The position numbers and the translations under genes are program-made. From Methylocapsa sp. S129 (lineage in GTDB: Bacteria; Pseudomonadota; Alphaproteobacteria; Rhizobiales; Beijerinckiaceae), in assembly GCF_009765995.1 (NCBI RefSeq), contig NZ_LMUI01000023.1, positions 128,640 through 192,639 of the forward strand: 64,000 bases of DNA, read 5' to 3'. Under the pieces are notes generated by a model. It was not told the origin of the DNA. It saw nothing but the letters and a program-made list of their open reading frames with translations, and ran no database searches. Positions within the stretch are counted from its first letter, which is position 1; every line of letters starts with the position of its first letter. Positions 25,830-35,160 of the stretch are shown piece by piece.

Positions 25830-26857
25830 GCACGCAATCCATCGCGCCGGCGTCATCGCTGAAACGAAGCCGCGGCGTTCCCGTCGAAATGGTCGTCAAC
25901 AACATCCTGTTGCTCGCGCTATTCGTGCTGGTCGTCTATTTCGCCACCCATAGCGGCGCCTTCCTGACGATCTCCAACATCAAGGTTCTGCTGACCAATT
26001 ATGCCGCGATCGGCGTCGTCGCAGCGACCCTCGCGCTGTTGGTCATCGCGGGGCACGTCGATCTGTCGATAGGATCGAACATCGCTTTTTCCGGCATGAT
26101 CACCGCGATCGCCATGACCTCATGGCAGGCGCCCCCGGCCGCGGGCGTTCTGATCGGCATCGCGTCAGGCGCGGCGATCGGGCTCGTCAACGGCGTGCTC
26201 TGCGCCTTTCTCAACTTCAGTCCGATCATCGTGACGCTCGGCATGCTGAGCGTGCTGCGCGGCGCGACATTGCTGATCAATCCCATTGAAATCAGCGGCC
26301 TCGGCGACGCCTTCTTCATGATCGGCAACGGCAGCGTGTTCGGCATGCCAATCCTGCTGATCGTCGTGCTCGGCTTCTTTCTGCTGTCGGCCGGTTTCCT
26401 GTCGCTGACCGTGTGGGGCCGCTATGTCTTCGCCATTGGCGTGAACCCGCAGGCGGCGTTTTTGGCCGCGCTTCCGGTGCGCTCCGTGCTGCTTGCGCTT
26501 TACATCGCGACGGGGGCGGCCGCGGGCGCGTCCGGCGTATTGCTGGTCAGCAGGCTCGACGGCGCCTCGCCAGGTTCTCTCGGGCTGCAGATGGAGCTGC
26601 AGGCGCTCACCATCGTCCTGCTCGGCGGCGTCGCCTTCGCTGGCGGACGCGGCCGGATGTTCGGCGTCTTTACGGCCTGGGTGTTCCTGGGCGTTCTCGA
26701 CAACGGCCTGACGTTGCTCAACGTGCCGCCCTTCGTGCAATTGGTAGCGAGCGGCCTGGCGCTTGTCTTCGCCGCAAGCCTCGACGCGCTCGGCACCTTC
26801 CTGGGCCCGCGCCTGGAACAACGGCGCCGGGTCGCCGAACAAATGGCCCAGGAATAA
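25826..26857 (+). CDS. Sugar-type ABC transporter permease (RbsC-like)
   Basis: A 343-residue membrane protein with eight to ten hydrophobic segments and the BPD_transp_2 pattern: ALLVIAGHVDLSIGSNIAFSG, GLVNGVLCAFLNFSPIIVTLGML and VLLGGVAFAGGRGRMFG. It is translationally coupled to the ATPase gene (ATGA) and completes a one-permease importer, as in RbsC systems. It ends the catabolic island; a stem-loop at 26880-26920 follows. Confidence 0.92.
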   Translation: MSTQSIAPASSLKRSRGVPVEMVVNNILLLALFVLVVYFATHSGAFLTISNIKVLLTNYAAIGVVAATLALLVIAGHVDLSIGSNIAFSGMITAIAMTSWQAPPAAGVLIGIASGAAIGLVNGVLCAFLNFSPIIVTLGMLSVLRGATLLINPIEISGLGDAFFMIGNGSVFGMPILLIVVLGFFLLSAGFLSLTVWGRYVFAIGVNPQAAFLAALPVRSVLLALYIATGAAAGASGVLLVSRLDGASPGSLGLQMELQALTIVLLGGVAFAGGRGRMFGVFTAWVFLGVLDNGLTLLNVPPFVQLVASGLALVFAASLDALGTFLGPRLEQRRRVAEQMAQE

Positions 26858-26879
26858 AGCCGGTAAGGTTTGGCAGGGC

Positions 26880-26920
26880 CGTCATGGCCGCCTCCGGTTA
26901 TCCCCGGAACGGCCATGACG
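26880..26920. terminator. Stem-loop between convergent permease and efflux genes
   Basis: CGTCATGGCCG (26880-26890) and CGGCCATGACG (26910-26920) are perfect 11-base arms, with an inner TCCGG/CCGGA pairing that lengthens the stem. It lies 23 bases after the permease stop and 46 bases before the end of the convergent adaptor gene. No T-run is present; a bidirectional mRNA-end structure is the likely role. Confidence 0.55.
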
Positions 26921-26965
26921 ATCGACAGATCATGAACGGCAAGTCGAGATCATCGGGTCATGGCC

Positions 26966-28219
26966 TCAATCGCTCTTAGCCGCGACCTTGTCGTCCTTTT
27001 GCGCGCCGACGACCACCGGAGGTTTCGCCTCCGCCGTGGCGATCTGCACGACATCGCCCGTTTGCGTCGATTCCGTGGGATTGTCGATCAGCCGGTCGGA
27101 CAAGGACAGGCCCGATTCGATCTCGACATTATTGCCAAGATTGCGGCCAAGGGTCACCGGCCGCAAAGCCACTTTGTCGTTCGCATCCACCGCGGCCACG
27201 CGCATGCCATGGGCGCCGAACACCAAAGCGGTGGTGGGAATGCGCAAAGTGTTCGCATCGGAGGGAATGTGAAAATCGACATCGGCGAAGGCGCCGGGCC
27301 AGAGTTTTCCGTCCGGATTATCGGCCTGCAGCTCGATCAGGGCGGTGCGCGAATTTTCCACGAGCGCATTCGATGTCGACACAAGCTCCGCCTCGAACGC
27401 CTCCTGCTGGCCAGGCAGACGCAGCGTCGCCTTGATCCCGGGCTTGAGTTCGCCGAGGAAGGCTTGCGGAACATTCACATAGACGCGCATGCGATGGATG
27501 TCGGCGACCTGGAACAAGGCGCGCCCCGTCGTGCCGCCCGCATTGACGAGATCGCCGATATCGACATTGCGCGCCGTCACGACGCCGTCGAAGGGCGCCC
27601 TGATCTCTTCGAACCGGGCCAGTTCCTGCAATCGGCTCACCGCGGCCTGCTGGGCCGTGACATTGGCCCTGGCGACCGCCAGCGCCGCATTGCGCGAACT
27701 CGACGTCAGGCGATCCGTATCGCCCTGTTCCGCGCTCGACCACCCCTGCGCGACAAGCCGCGACGTTCGCTGGTCGGTCACCTTGCCAAGATCGGCGTTC
27801 GCCTGCGCCTGTTCGACCGCCGCCTGCAATTGCACGAGTTGGGCCTTGGCCTCTTCGAGCTGTTGATCGAGATCGGGCGCCGAGATCGAAGCGAGCACGT
27901 CGCCCTTGGCCACATGCGCGCCGATATCCTTGTTCCAAGCCGTCACATAGCCGCTCGCGCGGGCGAACAGCGAACCGGAATTGAACGCGCTCACATTGCC
28001 CGGCAGGACCAATTGCGCTTCGGCGGGTCCGCGTTCGGGCTGCACAAGCCGCACGGTGGGAACCGCCTGTTCATTGGTCCAGGCGCCGATCTCCTGCCGG
28101 CTCTTGGCGCGATCCACGACGCCGAAAATGGCGATGCCGATCGCGCCGACAGCGGCGGCGCAGAGAAGGAGCGTAACGCGGCGCGACTTGCGCGGTCGAA
28201 TGGAGGTTTCAGAGGACAT
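26966..28219 (-). CDS. RND efflux periplasmic adaptor subunit
   Basis: A 417-residue membrane-fusion protein. The N terminus has a basic stretch and one hydrophobic anchor (TLLLCAAAVGAIGIAIF, about residues 16-33). The lipoyl-like halves flank a coiled coil of about residues 100-180 rich in Q, A and L (EEAKAQLVQLQAAVEQAQA), followed by FEEIRAPFDGVVTARNVDIGDLV, the HlyD_D23 signature. It bridges the RND pump to an outer-membrane channel. It lies 12 bases downstream of the pump gene on the same strand. No outer-membrane factor gene is present in the window. Confidence 0.92.
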   Translation of the reverse strand: MSSETSIRPRKSRRVTLLLCAAAVGAIGIAIFGVVDRAKSRQEIGAWTNEQAVPTVRLVQPERGPAEAQLVLPGNVSAFNSGSLFARASGYVTAWNKDIGAHVAKGDVLASISAPDLDQQLEEAKAQLVQLQAAVEQAQANADLGKVTDQRTSRLVAQGWSSAEQGDTDRLTSSSRNAALAVARANVTAQQAAVSRLQELARFEEIRAPFDGVVTARNVDIGDLVNAGGTTGRALFQVADIHRMRVYVNVPQAFLGELKPGIKATLRLPGQQEAFEAELVSTSNALVENSRTALIELQADNPDGKLWPGAFADVDFHIPSDANTLRIPTTALVFGAHGMRVAAVDANDKVALRPVTLGRNLGNNVEIESGLSLSDRLIDNPTESTQTGDVVQIATAEAKPPVVVGAQKDDKVAAKSD

Positions 28220-28231
28220 GAGGGCTCCGGG

Positions 28232-31200
28232 TCAGGCGGGGGATGGCAAACTGGAAAGCGGCTCGGCGGCGCTGGCTTGGCTGGCCTTGCGTCCATGCGC
28301 GATGGCGAACATCGTGGGCACGAACAACAGCGTCGCAAACGTAGCAAAAAGCAGGCCGCCGATGACGGCGCGGCCGAGCGGCGAATTCTGTCCCGGCTCG
28401 ATCGCCATCGGCGCCATGCCGATGATCATCGCGAGCGCGGTCATCAGCACCGGCCTGAAGCGCGTGGCGCCCGCCTCCAGCGCGGCGGCGATCGCGTCCT
28501 TGCCTTCGGCGAGCTGTTCGCGCGCGAAACTGACGACGAGAATGCTGTTGGCCGTGGCGACGCCCATGCACATGATGGCCCCGGTCAAAGCGGGCACCGA
28601 CAGGGTGGTGTAGGTGATGAACAGCATCCACACGATGCCGGCCAAAGCGGCCGGAAGCGCCATGATGATGACGAAAGGATCGAGCCAGGACTGGAAATTG
28701 ACGACGATCAGCAGGTAGATCAGCACGACCGAAAAGGCGAGGCCGACGATCAATTGCTGATAGGCGCCGGTCATTGTCGCCGCCTGGCCGCGAATGGCGA
28801 CTGTCGATCCCTTGGGAAGATCGGCGCGCGCATCGTCGACGATCTTCTGGATGTCGGCGGCGACGCCGCCCAGATCGCGCCCCTGCGTCGTTGCGTAGAT
28901 ATTGACAGTGTTGCGGATATTGTAATGCGAGACGATCGCGTCGAGCGGCTCAGGCGAGAGGGTCGCCAGGCCGCCCAGCAATTGCGTCGACTGGGCCGCG
29001 GTCAGCGGCAGGTTCTTGAGCTCGCCGAGCGTATCGATGCCATATTGCGGCGTCTGCACGGAAACGGGATAGGACACGCCATTGGCCGGGTTCAACCAAT
29101 AGGTCGGCGCCGTCTGGGTGCTGCCCGACAGCGTCGCCTGAATGCTTGCGGCGGCGTCGCTTTCCGTTAGTCCGACAACGCCGGCGAGCTCCCGATTGAA
29201 ATCCACTTTCAGCCCAGGGTCCTGGAATTGTTCCTGGATGCGCGGATCGGCGACGCCTGGGACGCGGCGGATCTTGGCGAGCAGCTTGTTGGCGAAGGCC
29301 CGGCTCTCCTCAAGATTGGCGCCGGCGATCTGGACGTCGAGCGGCGCCGGCGAGCCGAAATTGAGGATCTGGCTGACGATATCGGCGGGCAGGAAGGAGA
29401 AGGTCGAGCCGGGAAACGCCTTTGGCAATTGCTCGCGCAACGTCTTCACATAGGCGTCCGTCGCGGTCGGCCCTTCGTTCAATGTCACCAATATGTCGGC
29501 GTCGAACACGCCGATCGTGCCGGAATTTCCATATGCAATATTGATGCCGCTGTTGGGCAGGCCGATGTTGTCGACGATGCTCGCCACTTGCGCGGGCGGA
29601 ATCAGCGCGCGAATCTTCTGTTCGACCTGATCGGCTAGGCGCGTCGTTTCCTCGATGCGGGTTCCGGTCGGCGCGCGCATATGCATCCGGATCGCGCCGC
29701 TGTCGACCGAAGGGAAGAAATCCTGTCCGAGAAATGGCGCGAGCCCGAGCGACAGCAGGGCGACGGCGAGGAAGCCGCCGGCGAACCAGAAGCGGCGCCC
29801 CAGCGCCAATCGCAACAGGCCGAGATAGCCCTGCCGCAGCCGTTCGAAATGATGTTCGAAGCCGCGTTGGAAGCGCGCGAAAAAGCCCGCGGGCGCGGGT
29901 TCGTCCGTTTCGACGCGCGTCGAATGATGATGCTGGCCGCGCAGCAGGAAATGCGCCATCGTCGGCACCAGCGTATAGGTCAAGCCATAGGAGGCGATCA
30001 TCGCGAAGACGACCGCCATCGCCAGCGGCCGGAACAAATAGCCGGCGACGCCGCCGAGCGACAGCAGCGGCACGAAGGCGATGCAGATGCAGAACAAAGC
30101 GATCGTCGCCGGCGGCATGATTTCCTGCGCGCCGCGGGTGATCGCGGTCAAAATATCTTCGCCAAACTCCTCCATATGGCGATTGATGTTTTCGATGGTC
30201 ACTGTCGCGTCGTCGACGAGGATGCCGACCGCCAGCGCCAGACCGCCGAGCGTCATCACATTGATCGTCTGGCCGAGCAGCGAAAGCGCGACCAGCGAGC
30301 TGAGCACCGCCAGAGGGATCGAAACGGTGATGATCAGGGTCGAACGCCAGCTTCCCAGAAACACCAGGATCATGAAACCCGTCAGCGCCGCCGCGATCAG
30401 GCCCTCGCGCACGACGGCGGCGACGGAGGATTTGACGAAGCCTGATTGATCGCCGACGAATTTCAGGTCGACCCCGGGCGGCAGGGTGGCCTGAACGGCC
30501 GGCAGCCGCGCCTTGATGCCGTCGATAATGTCGAGCGTCGACGCCGAGCCGATTTTCAGCACCGACATCAGCACGCCCTTGCGGCCGTCCAGTTGCACCA
30601 CATTGGTCACCGGCGGCGAGCCATCATGGACGAAGGCGACATCGCGCATGAAGATGACGACGCCGTCGACCACTTTGACCGGCAGATTGTTGAAATCCTC
30701 GAGGATTTTTGGCGAGTCGTTGAGATCGATGGTGTATTCGTAGGAGCCGATCTTCTCGGTGCCGACCGGATTGATCAGGTTCTGCCGGGCGAGCGCATTG
30801 CCGACGTCGGCCGCCGAAATATTATGGGCGCGCAAAGCCTTCTGATCGAGGTCGATCTGCACTTGCCTGCCGGCGCCGCCATAGGCGTAGGGAATCTGGG
30901 CGCCGGGAACCGTCGTGAGCGCCGGCCGGATGAAATTCTGCGCGAGGTCGTTGAGTTGGGTTTGCGAGAGCGTGTCGCTCGACAGCGCGAGCTGGATGAT
31001 CGGCACGCTCGAGGCATTATAGACCAGGATGATCGGCGGGGTGACCCCCGGAGGAAGCTGCTTCAAAATCGTCTGGGAAATCGAAGCGACCTGCGCCTGC
31101 GCGGCGCTGATGTCGACGGTCGGCTGGAAATAGATTTTGACGACGCCGGTGCCGGGCAGCGACTGCGATTCGATATGTTCGATGTCGTTGACCGTCGTCG

Positions 31201-31417
31201 ACAGAATGCGTTCGTAGATCGAGACGATGCGGCCCGACATGTCGTCCGGCGGCAGGCCGGTATAGGTCCAAACGGCTGAGATGACCGGGATGCCGATATT
31301 GGGAAAAATATCGGTCGGCGTGCGGATCGCCGAAAGCCCGCCGTAGATAAGGATCAAGATCGCCATGACGACGAACGTGTAGGGACGCGCAAGAGCTAAC
31401 CGAACGATGGCAGTCAT
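28232..31417 (-). CDS. RND efflux transporter, inner-membrane pump
   Basis: A 1061-residue RND pump with the family's two repeats, each one membrane helix, a large periplasmic loop and a cluster of helices. TM4 carries GGLALAVGILVDDATVTIEN (about residues 395-415), holding the proton-relay aspartates. The N terminus RLALARPYTFVVMAILILIYGG and FPNIGIPVISAVWTYTGLPPDDM is the standard AcrB/MexB-type porter start. The DD in TM4 fits hydrophobe/amphiphile exporters better than heavy-metal types, but substrates cannot be assigned. Pump precedes adaptor, the reverse of the usual adaptor-pump order. Confidence 0.93.
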   Translation of the reverse strand: MTAIVRLALARPYTFVVMAILILIYGGLSAIRTPTDIFPNIGIPVISAVWTYTGLPPDDMSGRIVSIYERILSTTVNDIEHIESQSLPGTGVVKIYFQPTVDISAAQAQVASISQTILKQLPPGVTPPIILVYNASSVPIIQLALSSDTLSQTQLNDLAQNFIRPALTTVPGAQIPYAYGGAGRQVQIDLDQKALRAHNISAADVGNALARQNLINPVGTEKIGSYEYTIDLNDSPKILEDFNNLPVKVVDGVVIFMRDVAFVHDGSPPVTNVVQLDGRKGVLMSVLKIGSASTLDIIDGIKARLPAVQATLPPGVDLKFVGDQSGFVKSSVAAVVREGLIAAALTGFMILVFLGSWRSTLIITVSIPLAVLSSLVALSLLGQTINVMTLGGLALAVGILVDDATVTIENINRHMEEFGEDILTAITRGAQEIMPPATIALFCICIAFVPLLSLGGVAGYLFRPLAMAVVFAMIASYGLTYTLVPTMAHFLLRGQHHHSTRVETDEPAPAGFFARFQRGFEHHFERLRQGYLGLLRLALGRRFWFAGGFLAVALLSLGLAPFLGQDFFPSVDSGAIRMHMRAPTGTRIEETTRLADQVEQKIRALIPPAQVASIVDNIGLPNSGINIAYGNSGTIGVFDADILVTLNEGPTATDAYVKTLREQLPKAFPGSTFSFLPADIVSQILNFGSPAPLDVQIAGANLEESRAFANKLLAKIRRVPGVADPRIQEQFQDPGLKVDFNRELAGVVGLTESDAAASIQATLSGSTQTAPTYWLNPANGVSYPVSVQTPQYGIDTLGELKNLPLTAAQSTQLLGGLATLSPEPLDAIVSHYNIRNTVNIYATTQGRDLGGVAADIQKIVDDARADLPKGSTVAIRGQAATMTGAYQQLIVGLAFSVVLIYLLIVVNFQSWLDPFVIIMALPAALAGIVWMLFITYTTLSVPALTGAIMCMGVATANSILVVSFAREQLAEGKDAIAAALEAGATRFRPVLMTALAMIIGMAPMAIEPGQNSPLGRAVIGGLLFATFATLLFVPTMFAIAHGRKASQASAAEPLSSLPSPA

Positions 31418-31840
31418 GAATCCGAGCCTGGGATTGAAACGCCGCGCCCTTTTGATTCTTCAGGCCCGGCGTCGAAACACTGTCGCCTGGCAGAGGGTGT
31501 CAGCACGCAAACAATATACCCCAAGTATGGTGCGGTGCGTCATAACATTATCTTGATCAATTCCCCCATGAATCGGCCCCCATGTCAGGGCGAGGGGATG
31601 GTTACTCTTTAGGCGGAGCAATAACGGCGACAAAGCATGGGCAATGTGGCGGGAAACAGGCGCCGAAAATACTAGCAGAAAGCGGAAATTCAAATTGAGA
31701 GGCGCAGGCCTGCGCTTTGTGGCGGCGGTTCGAGAAAAGCCCCGGCGGGCTCTCGCATCTCGCATGAAATGTCCGTGCAGGCAGGATATAGCTGTTGGCG
31801 TCGCGTGCCGCGCGGCCAGGCGCAATCTCAAGAACGACGG
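31418..31840. other. Gene-free interval between the RND operon and the DMGDH-type gene
   Basis: This 423-base divergent gap must hold promoters for both flanking transcripts. I see no gene. An AT-richer patch at about 31505-31570 contains TATACCCCAAGTATGG and TAACATTATCTTGATCAATT, the likeliest promoter/operator zone. No riboswitch core that I recognise (for example glycine) is present, but a structured leader ahead of 31841 cannot be excluded by eye. Confidence 0.4.
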
Positions 31841-34363
31841 ATGAATCTCATGCGAACGCAGGCTCGGGTGGTGGTGATCGGCGGCGGGGTTGTCGGCGTT
31901 TCGACGCTCTATCATCTCGTCAAGAAGGGCCTGACCGACAGCGTTCTGGTCGAGCGCAAGGAATTGACCTCCGGCTCGACATGGCATGCCGCGGGGCTGC
32001 TGCCTCTCTTCAACGTCAGCTATTCCGTGGGGCAGATCCACAAATATTCGGTCGCCCTCTACAAGAAGCTCAGCGCCGAGACCGGGCTCGACGCCGGCCT
32101 CGCGCAGGTCTCGAACATCCGCCTCGCGCGCACGCAGGACCGCCTCGACGAATATAAATATTACGCCGGCGTCGCGGCGACGATCGGCGGCATCGAGGTG
32201 AACTTCCTCACGCCCCAGCAATTGAAGGAAATCTGGCCGCTCTGCGAGACCGACGGCATTCTGGGCGCGATCCAGCACCCGCAGGACGGCTATATTCAAC
32301 CCGCCGATCTCACCCAGGCTTTGGCGCGCGGCGCGCGCAATGGCGGGGGCGAGATCAACCGCAATACGACCGTCAGCGCGATCGAGCGCACCGCGAGCGG
32401 CGAATGGAAGGTCGTCACCGACAAGGGCGACATCATTTGCGAACATGTCGTCTCGGCGACCGGCAATTTCGCGCGGCAGACGGGACGGATGGTTGGCCTC
32501 AACGTGCCGGTCATTCCCGTCCAGCACCAATATATCGTCACCGAGCAACATCCCGCGATCATGGCGCGCAAGGCGAAGGGCCTGCCCGAAATGGGCGTTC
32601 TGCGCGAATCCGACAGCTCCTGGTATATGCGCGAGGAAGCCGGCGGCCTGCTGCTCGGCCCTTATGAAGTCGGCGCGCCCGCCTGTTATGTCGACGGGCC
32701 GTCGGCGCAGAGCGAATATGAATTGTTCCAGGAGGACCTCGATCGCCTGGCGCCTCATATCGAGACGGCGATCGCCCGCGTGCCCGCCTTTGGCGAAGTC
32801 GGCATCAAGAAAGTCTATAATGGCGCCATCGCCTATACGCCTGATGGTTCGCCGATCGTCGGTCCGGCGCCGGGGCTGAAGAATTTCTGGCTCAATGAAG
32901 GCCATTCCTTCGGCATCACCGCCGCCGGCGGCGCCGGCTGGCAGCTCGCCGAATGGATCGCCGAGGGCGAGCCGACCATCGACATGCTCGGCGTCGATCC
33001 CCGTCGCTTCGGCCCCTATGCCCAGACCGGCTTTCTCATCGAGAAGAACGAAGAGGCCTACGCCAAGGTCTTTTCCACCCATTATCCCGACGAGGAGCGC
33101 GGCGGGGCGCGCCCATTGCGGCAGACGCCCTGCTATGGCCGCATGCGCGATCTCGGCGCGGTGTTTGGCGCGATCTATGGCTGGGAGCGGCCGAACTGGT
33201 TCGCGCCATCAGGCTATGCCTTGAGCGAGGCCGATCTCGCCAAGCCTGACGTCCTCATGAACGAGAACCATCCTCCGGTCGTCGGTGGCGCGAAGCCGCG
33301 CGAGAAATGGAGTTTCCGCCGCTCCAATTATTTCGACCATGTCGGCGCCGAATGCCGCAATGTGCATGAGAATGTCGGCCTGCAGGACATGTCGGCCTTC
33401 GCCAAATTCGAAGTCTCCGGCCCCGGCGCCGAGGCTTGGCTGGATTCGATCCTGACCAACAAGATTCCCAAAGCGCTCAACCGCGTGACGCTGACCTACC
33501 TCCTGACCAGGCGCGGCGGCGTGCGCGCCGAATTCACGCTGACCCGCGTCGGGCCGCAGCGCTTCTATCTCGTCTCCGCCGGCGCGCTTGAGACACATGA
33601 TTTCGACACGCTGCAAAAACTTCTGCCCGCCGATCATAGCGTGCGCCTCGACAAGGTGACGACGCAATATGGCGTGCTGGTTCTGGCCGGCCCGCGCTCG
33701 CGCGAAGTGCTCGCCAAAGTCGCCGACATCGACGTTTCGGCAAAAGCGTTTCCCTGGCTGACGGCGCGGCCTTTGTCGATCGGCGCGGCGGGGCTGCTGG
33801 CTTTGCGCGTCAATTTCGTCGGCGAGCTCGGCTTTGAATTCCATCATCCGATCGAGATGCAGAATTACATTTTCGATCGTCTGATGGACGCGGGCGCGGA
33901 ATTCGGCGTCAAGCCGTTCGGCATTCGCGCGATGGATTCGCTGCGGCTGGAAAAATCCTACAAACTGGTCGGGCGCGAATTGTCGATCGAATATGCCGGG
34001 CTCGAATCGGGCCTGGAGCGTTTCATCGATCTCAACAAGGGCGATTTCATCGGCCGCGACGCCCTGACGGCCTGGCGCGGCAAGGGCTTCGCCAATCGTC
34101 TCGTCACGATGGAAGTGCATGGCGTGACCGACGCCGACGCGCGCGGCTCCGAACCTGTGCTGCGCAACGGGGCGTCGGTGGGGCGGACGACGTCGGGCGG
34201 CTATGGCTGGCGAACGGGCAAATCGCTGGCGCTGGCGATGGTGCTGCCCGAACATGCGCAAGCTGGAACCGAACTCGACATTCAGGTGCTCGGCGAGACG
34301 CGGCGCGCCGTTATTGTCGACGACAGTCCGTTCGATCCGGATAATGCGCGGCTAAGGGGATGA
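31841..34363 (+). CDS. Dimethylglycine/sarcosine dehydrogenase-type FAD oxidoreductase with GcvT-like C-terminus
   Basis: An 840-residue flavoenzyme. The N-terminal DAO domain has VVVIGGGVVGVSTLYHL and GSTWHAAGLLPLF, whose histidine is the covalent flavin attachment site in dimethylglycine and sarcosine dehydrogenases. A middle FAO_M-type segment (around residues 370-430) is followed by a tetrahydrofolate-binding GcvT-like domain (RSNYFDHVGAECRNVHENVGL and LRVNFVGELGFEFHHP) and GcvT_C (LERFIDLNKGDFIGRDAL). The expected reaction is oxidative N-demethylation of a methylated glycine, passing formaldehyde to folate. It appears monocistronic. With betA at 10497 it could serve betaine catabolism, but the loci are 20 kb apart. 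Start ATG 31841 or 31850. Confidence 0.87.
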   Translation: MNLMRTQARVVVIGGGVVGVSTLYHLVKKGLTDSVLVERKELTSGSTWHAAGLLPLFNVSYSVGQIHKYSVALYKKLSAETGLDAGLAQVSNIRLARTQDRLDEYKYYAGVAATIGGIEVNFLTPQQLKEIWPLCETDGILGAIQHPQDGYIQPADLTQALARGARNGGGEINRNTTVSAIERTASGEWKVVTDKGDIICEHVVSATGNFARQTGRMVGLNVPVIPVQHQYIVTEQHPAIMARKAKGLPEMGVLRESDSSWYMREEAGGLLLGPYEVGAPACYVDGPSAQSEYELFQEDLDRLAPHIETAIARVPAFGEVGIKKVYNGAIAYTPDGSPIVGPAPGLKNFWLNEGHSFGITAAGGAGWQLAEWIAEGEPTIDMLGVDPRRFGPYAQTGFLIEKNEEAYAKVFSTHYPDEERGGARPLRQTPCYGRMRDLGAVFGAIYGWERPNWFAPSGYALSEADLAKPDVLMNENHPPVVGGAKPREKWSFRRSNYFDHVGAECRNVHENVGLQDMSAFAKFEVSGPGAEAWLDSILTNKIPKALNRVTLTYLLTRRGGVRAEFTLTRVGPQRFYLVSAGALETHDFDTLQKLLPADHSVRLDKVTTQYGVLVLAGPRSREVLAKVADIDVSAKAFPWLTARPLSIGAAGLLALRVNFVGELGFEFHHPIEMQNYIFDRLMDAGAEFGVKPFGIRAMDSLRLEKSYKLVGRELSIEYAGLESGLERFIDLNKGDFIGRDALTAWRGKGFANRLVTMEVHGVTDADARGSEPVLRNGASVGRTTSGGYGWRTGKSLALAMVLPEHAQAGTELDIQVLGETRRAVIVDDSPFDPDNARLRG

Positions 34364-34390
34364 AGCGGCGTTGATGCTCGGGGCTCCACC

Positions 34391-35134
34391 TTAGGTCGGT
34401 TGAATGGGGTCGGCAGCGGCTGGCCCTAAGAAAGGGCAACAATCCAAAATACCTCCGGCAATCGCCTCCTTCGTTTGTTCCATGACAGCCGCGCGCCGCT
34501 TCACCCGTTCCGCCCATTCCCGCGACGCCGCGCGATATGTGGAACGGTGTTGGCTCTTCCACCCGCGCGACTTCGGATCTCCCTCTGCCATCATCTGTGT
34601 TAGATAGACCTTCTTGATCTGGATGTCGTCGAATCGAGCGCGGTGATGCACACCGTTCCGTTCTCTAATTTCGGAACCGTAGGTCTTATCGAAGGACTTC
34701 ATGAAGCGCCCAACGTCGATCTTGCGATCGGACGCTGTTTTGTTCACCGCGTTCAGCAGGTTCCTCGCGCGCTCCCGGAATTCGTAAAAGCGACTGAAAT
34801 ACATCTCACACACGTTGGTAAGATGCTACTCTTTCGAAACGGGAAGGTCGCTGAAGGGATATCGCCGGAAGTAGAACTCTAGGTTTTTTAATGTGTTTAC
34901 CGTCGCTGTCAGGCTCAGATAGCCATACGCTACCGCGTGCTGCCCTTCGACCTCGTTCGAAAAGATGAAGTCCCCCAATTCGGCGGTTGGCGATCCAAAT
35001 TCAGGTTCGCCGAAAAGGATCGTCTTTCCGATCTTTTCGCGGTTCCACTCCCTCCAGCCTGGATAGTTCTCCAGGTCGGTCATCCACTTGGTGATGCCTT
35101 TCATTAGACGGTCGTGGAGAGTGGGTTCCGGCAT
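34391..35134 (-). pseudogene. HEPN-like gene interrupted by one in-frame amber codon
   Basis: Two minus-strand frames, 35134-34826 (102 residues) and 34813-34391, lie in the same reading frame, separated only by TAG at 34828-34826 and four sense codons (His-Leu-Thr-Asn). Read through, they give about 247 continuous residues: GQHAVAYGYLSLTATVNTLK, then FYEFRERARNLLNAV and IRERNGVHHRARFDDIQIK. RNGVHH is an R-x4-H motif of HEPN ribonuclease-like domains and sits in the expected RN..VH.. context of Cthe_2314-type HEPN proteins. The simplest reading is a recent nonsense mutation, since downstream sequence shows no further damage. The first stretch could still be made as a short product. No antitoxin-like partner adjoins. 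Confidence 0.65.
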
Positions 35135-35160
35135 GCTGCAATTCTAAGGTGGGCGCGGCC

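Noticed and set aside
26960-29170. A 736-codon plus-strand frame across the efflux genes
   Set aside because: Antisense to well-supported adaptor and RND pump genes and made of R/H/D/G-rich non-protein-like sequence.
31516-31528. ATAC-CCCAA-GTAT as a metal- or formaldehyde-responsive (CsoR/FrmR-type) operator near the RND and DMGDH-type genes
   Set aside because: Only 4-base arms and no CsoR/FrmR-type gene in the window; too weak to claim.
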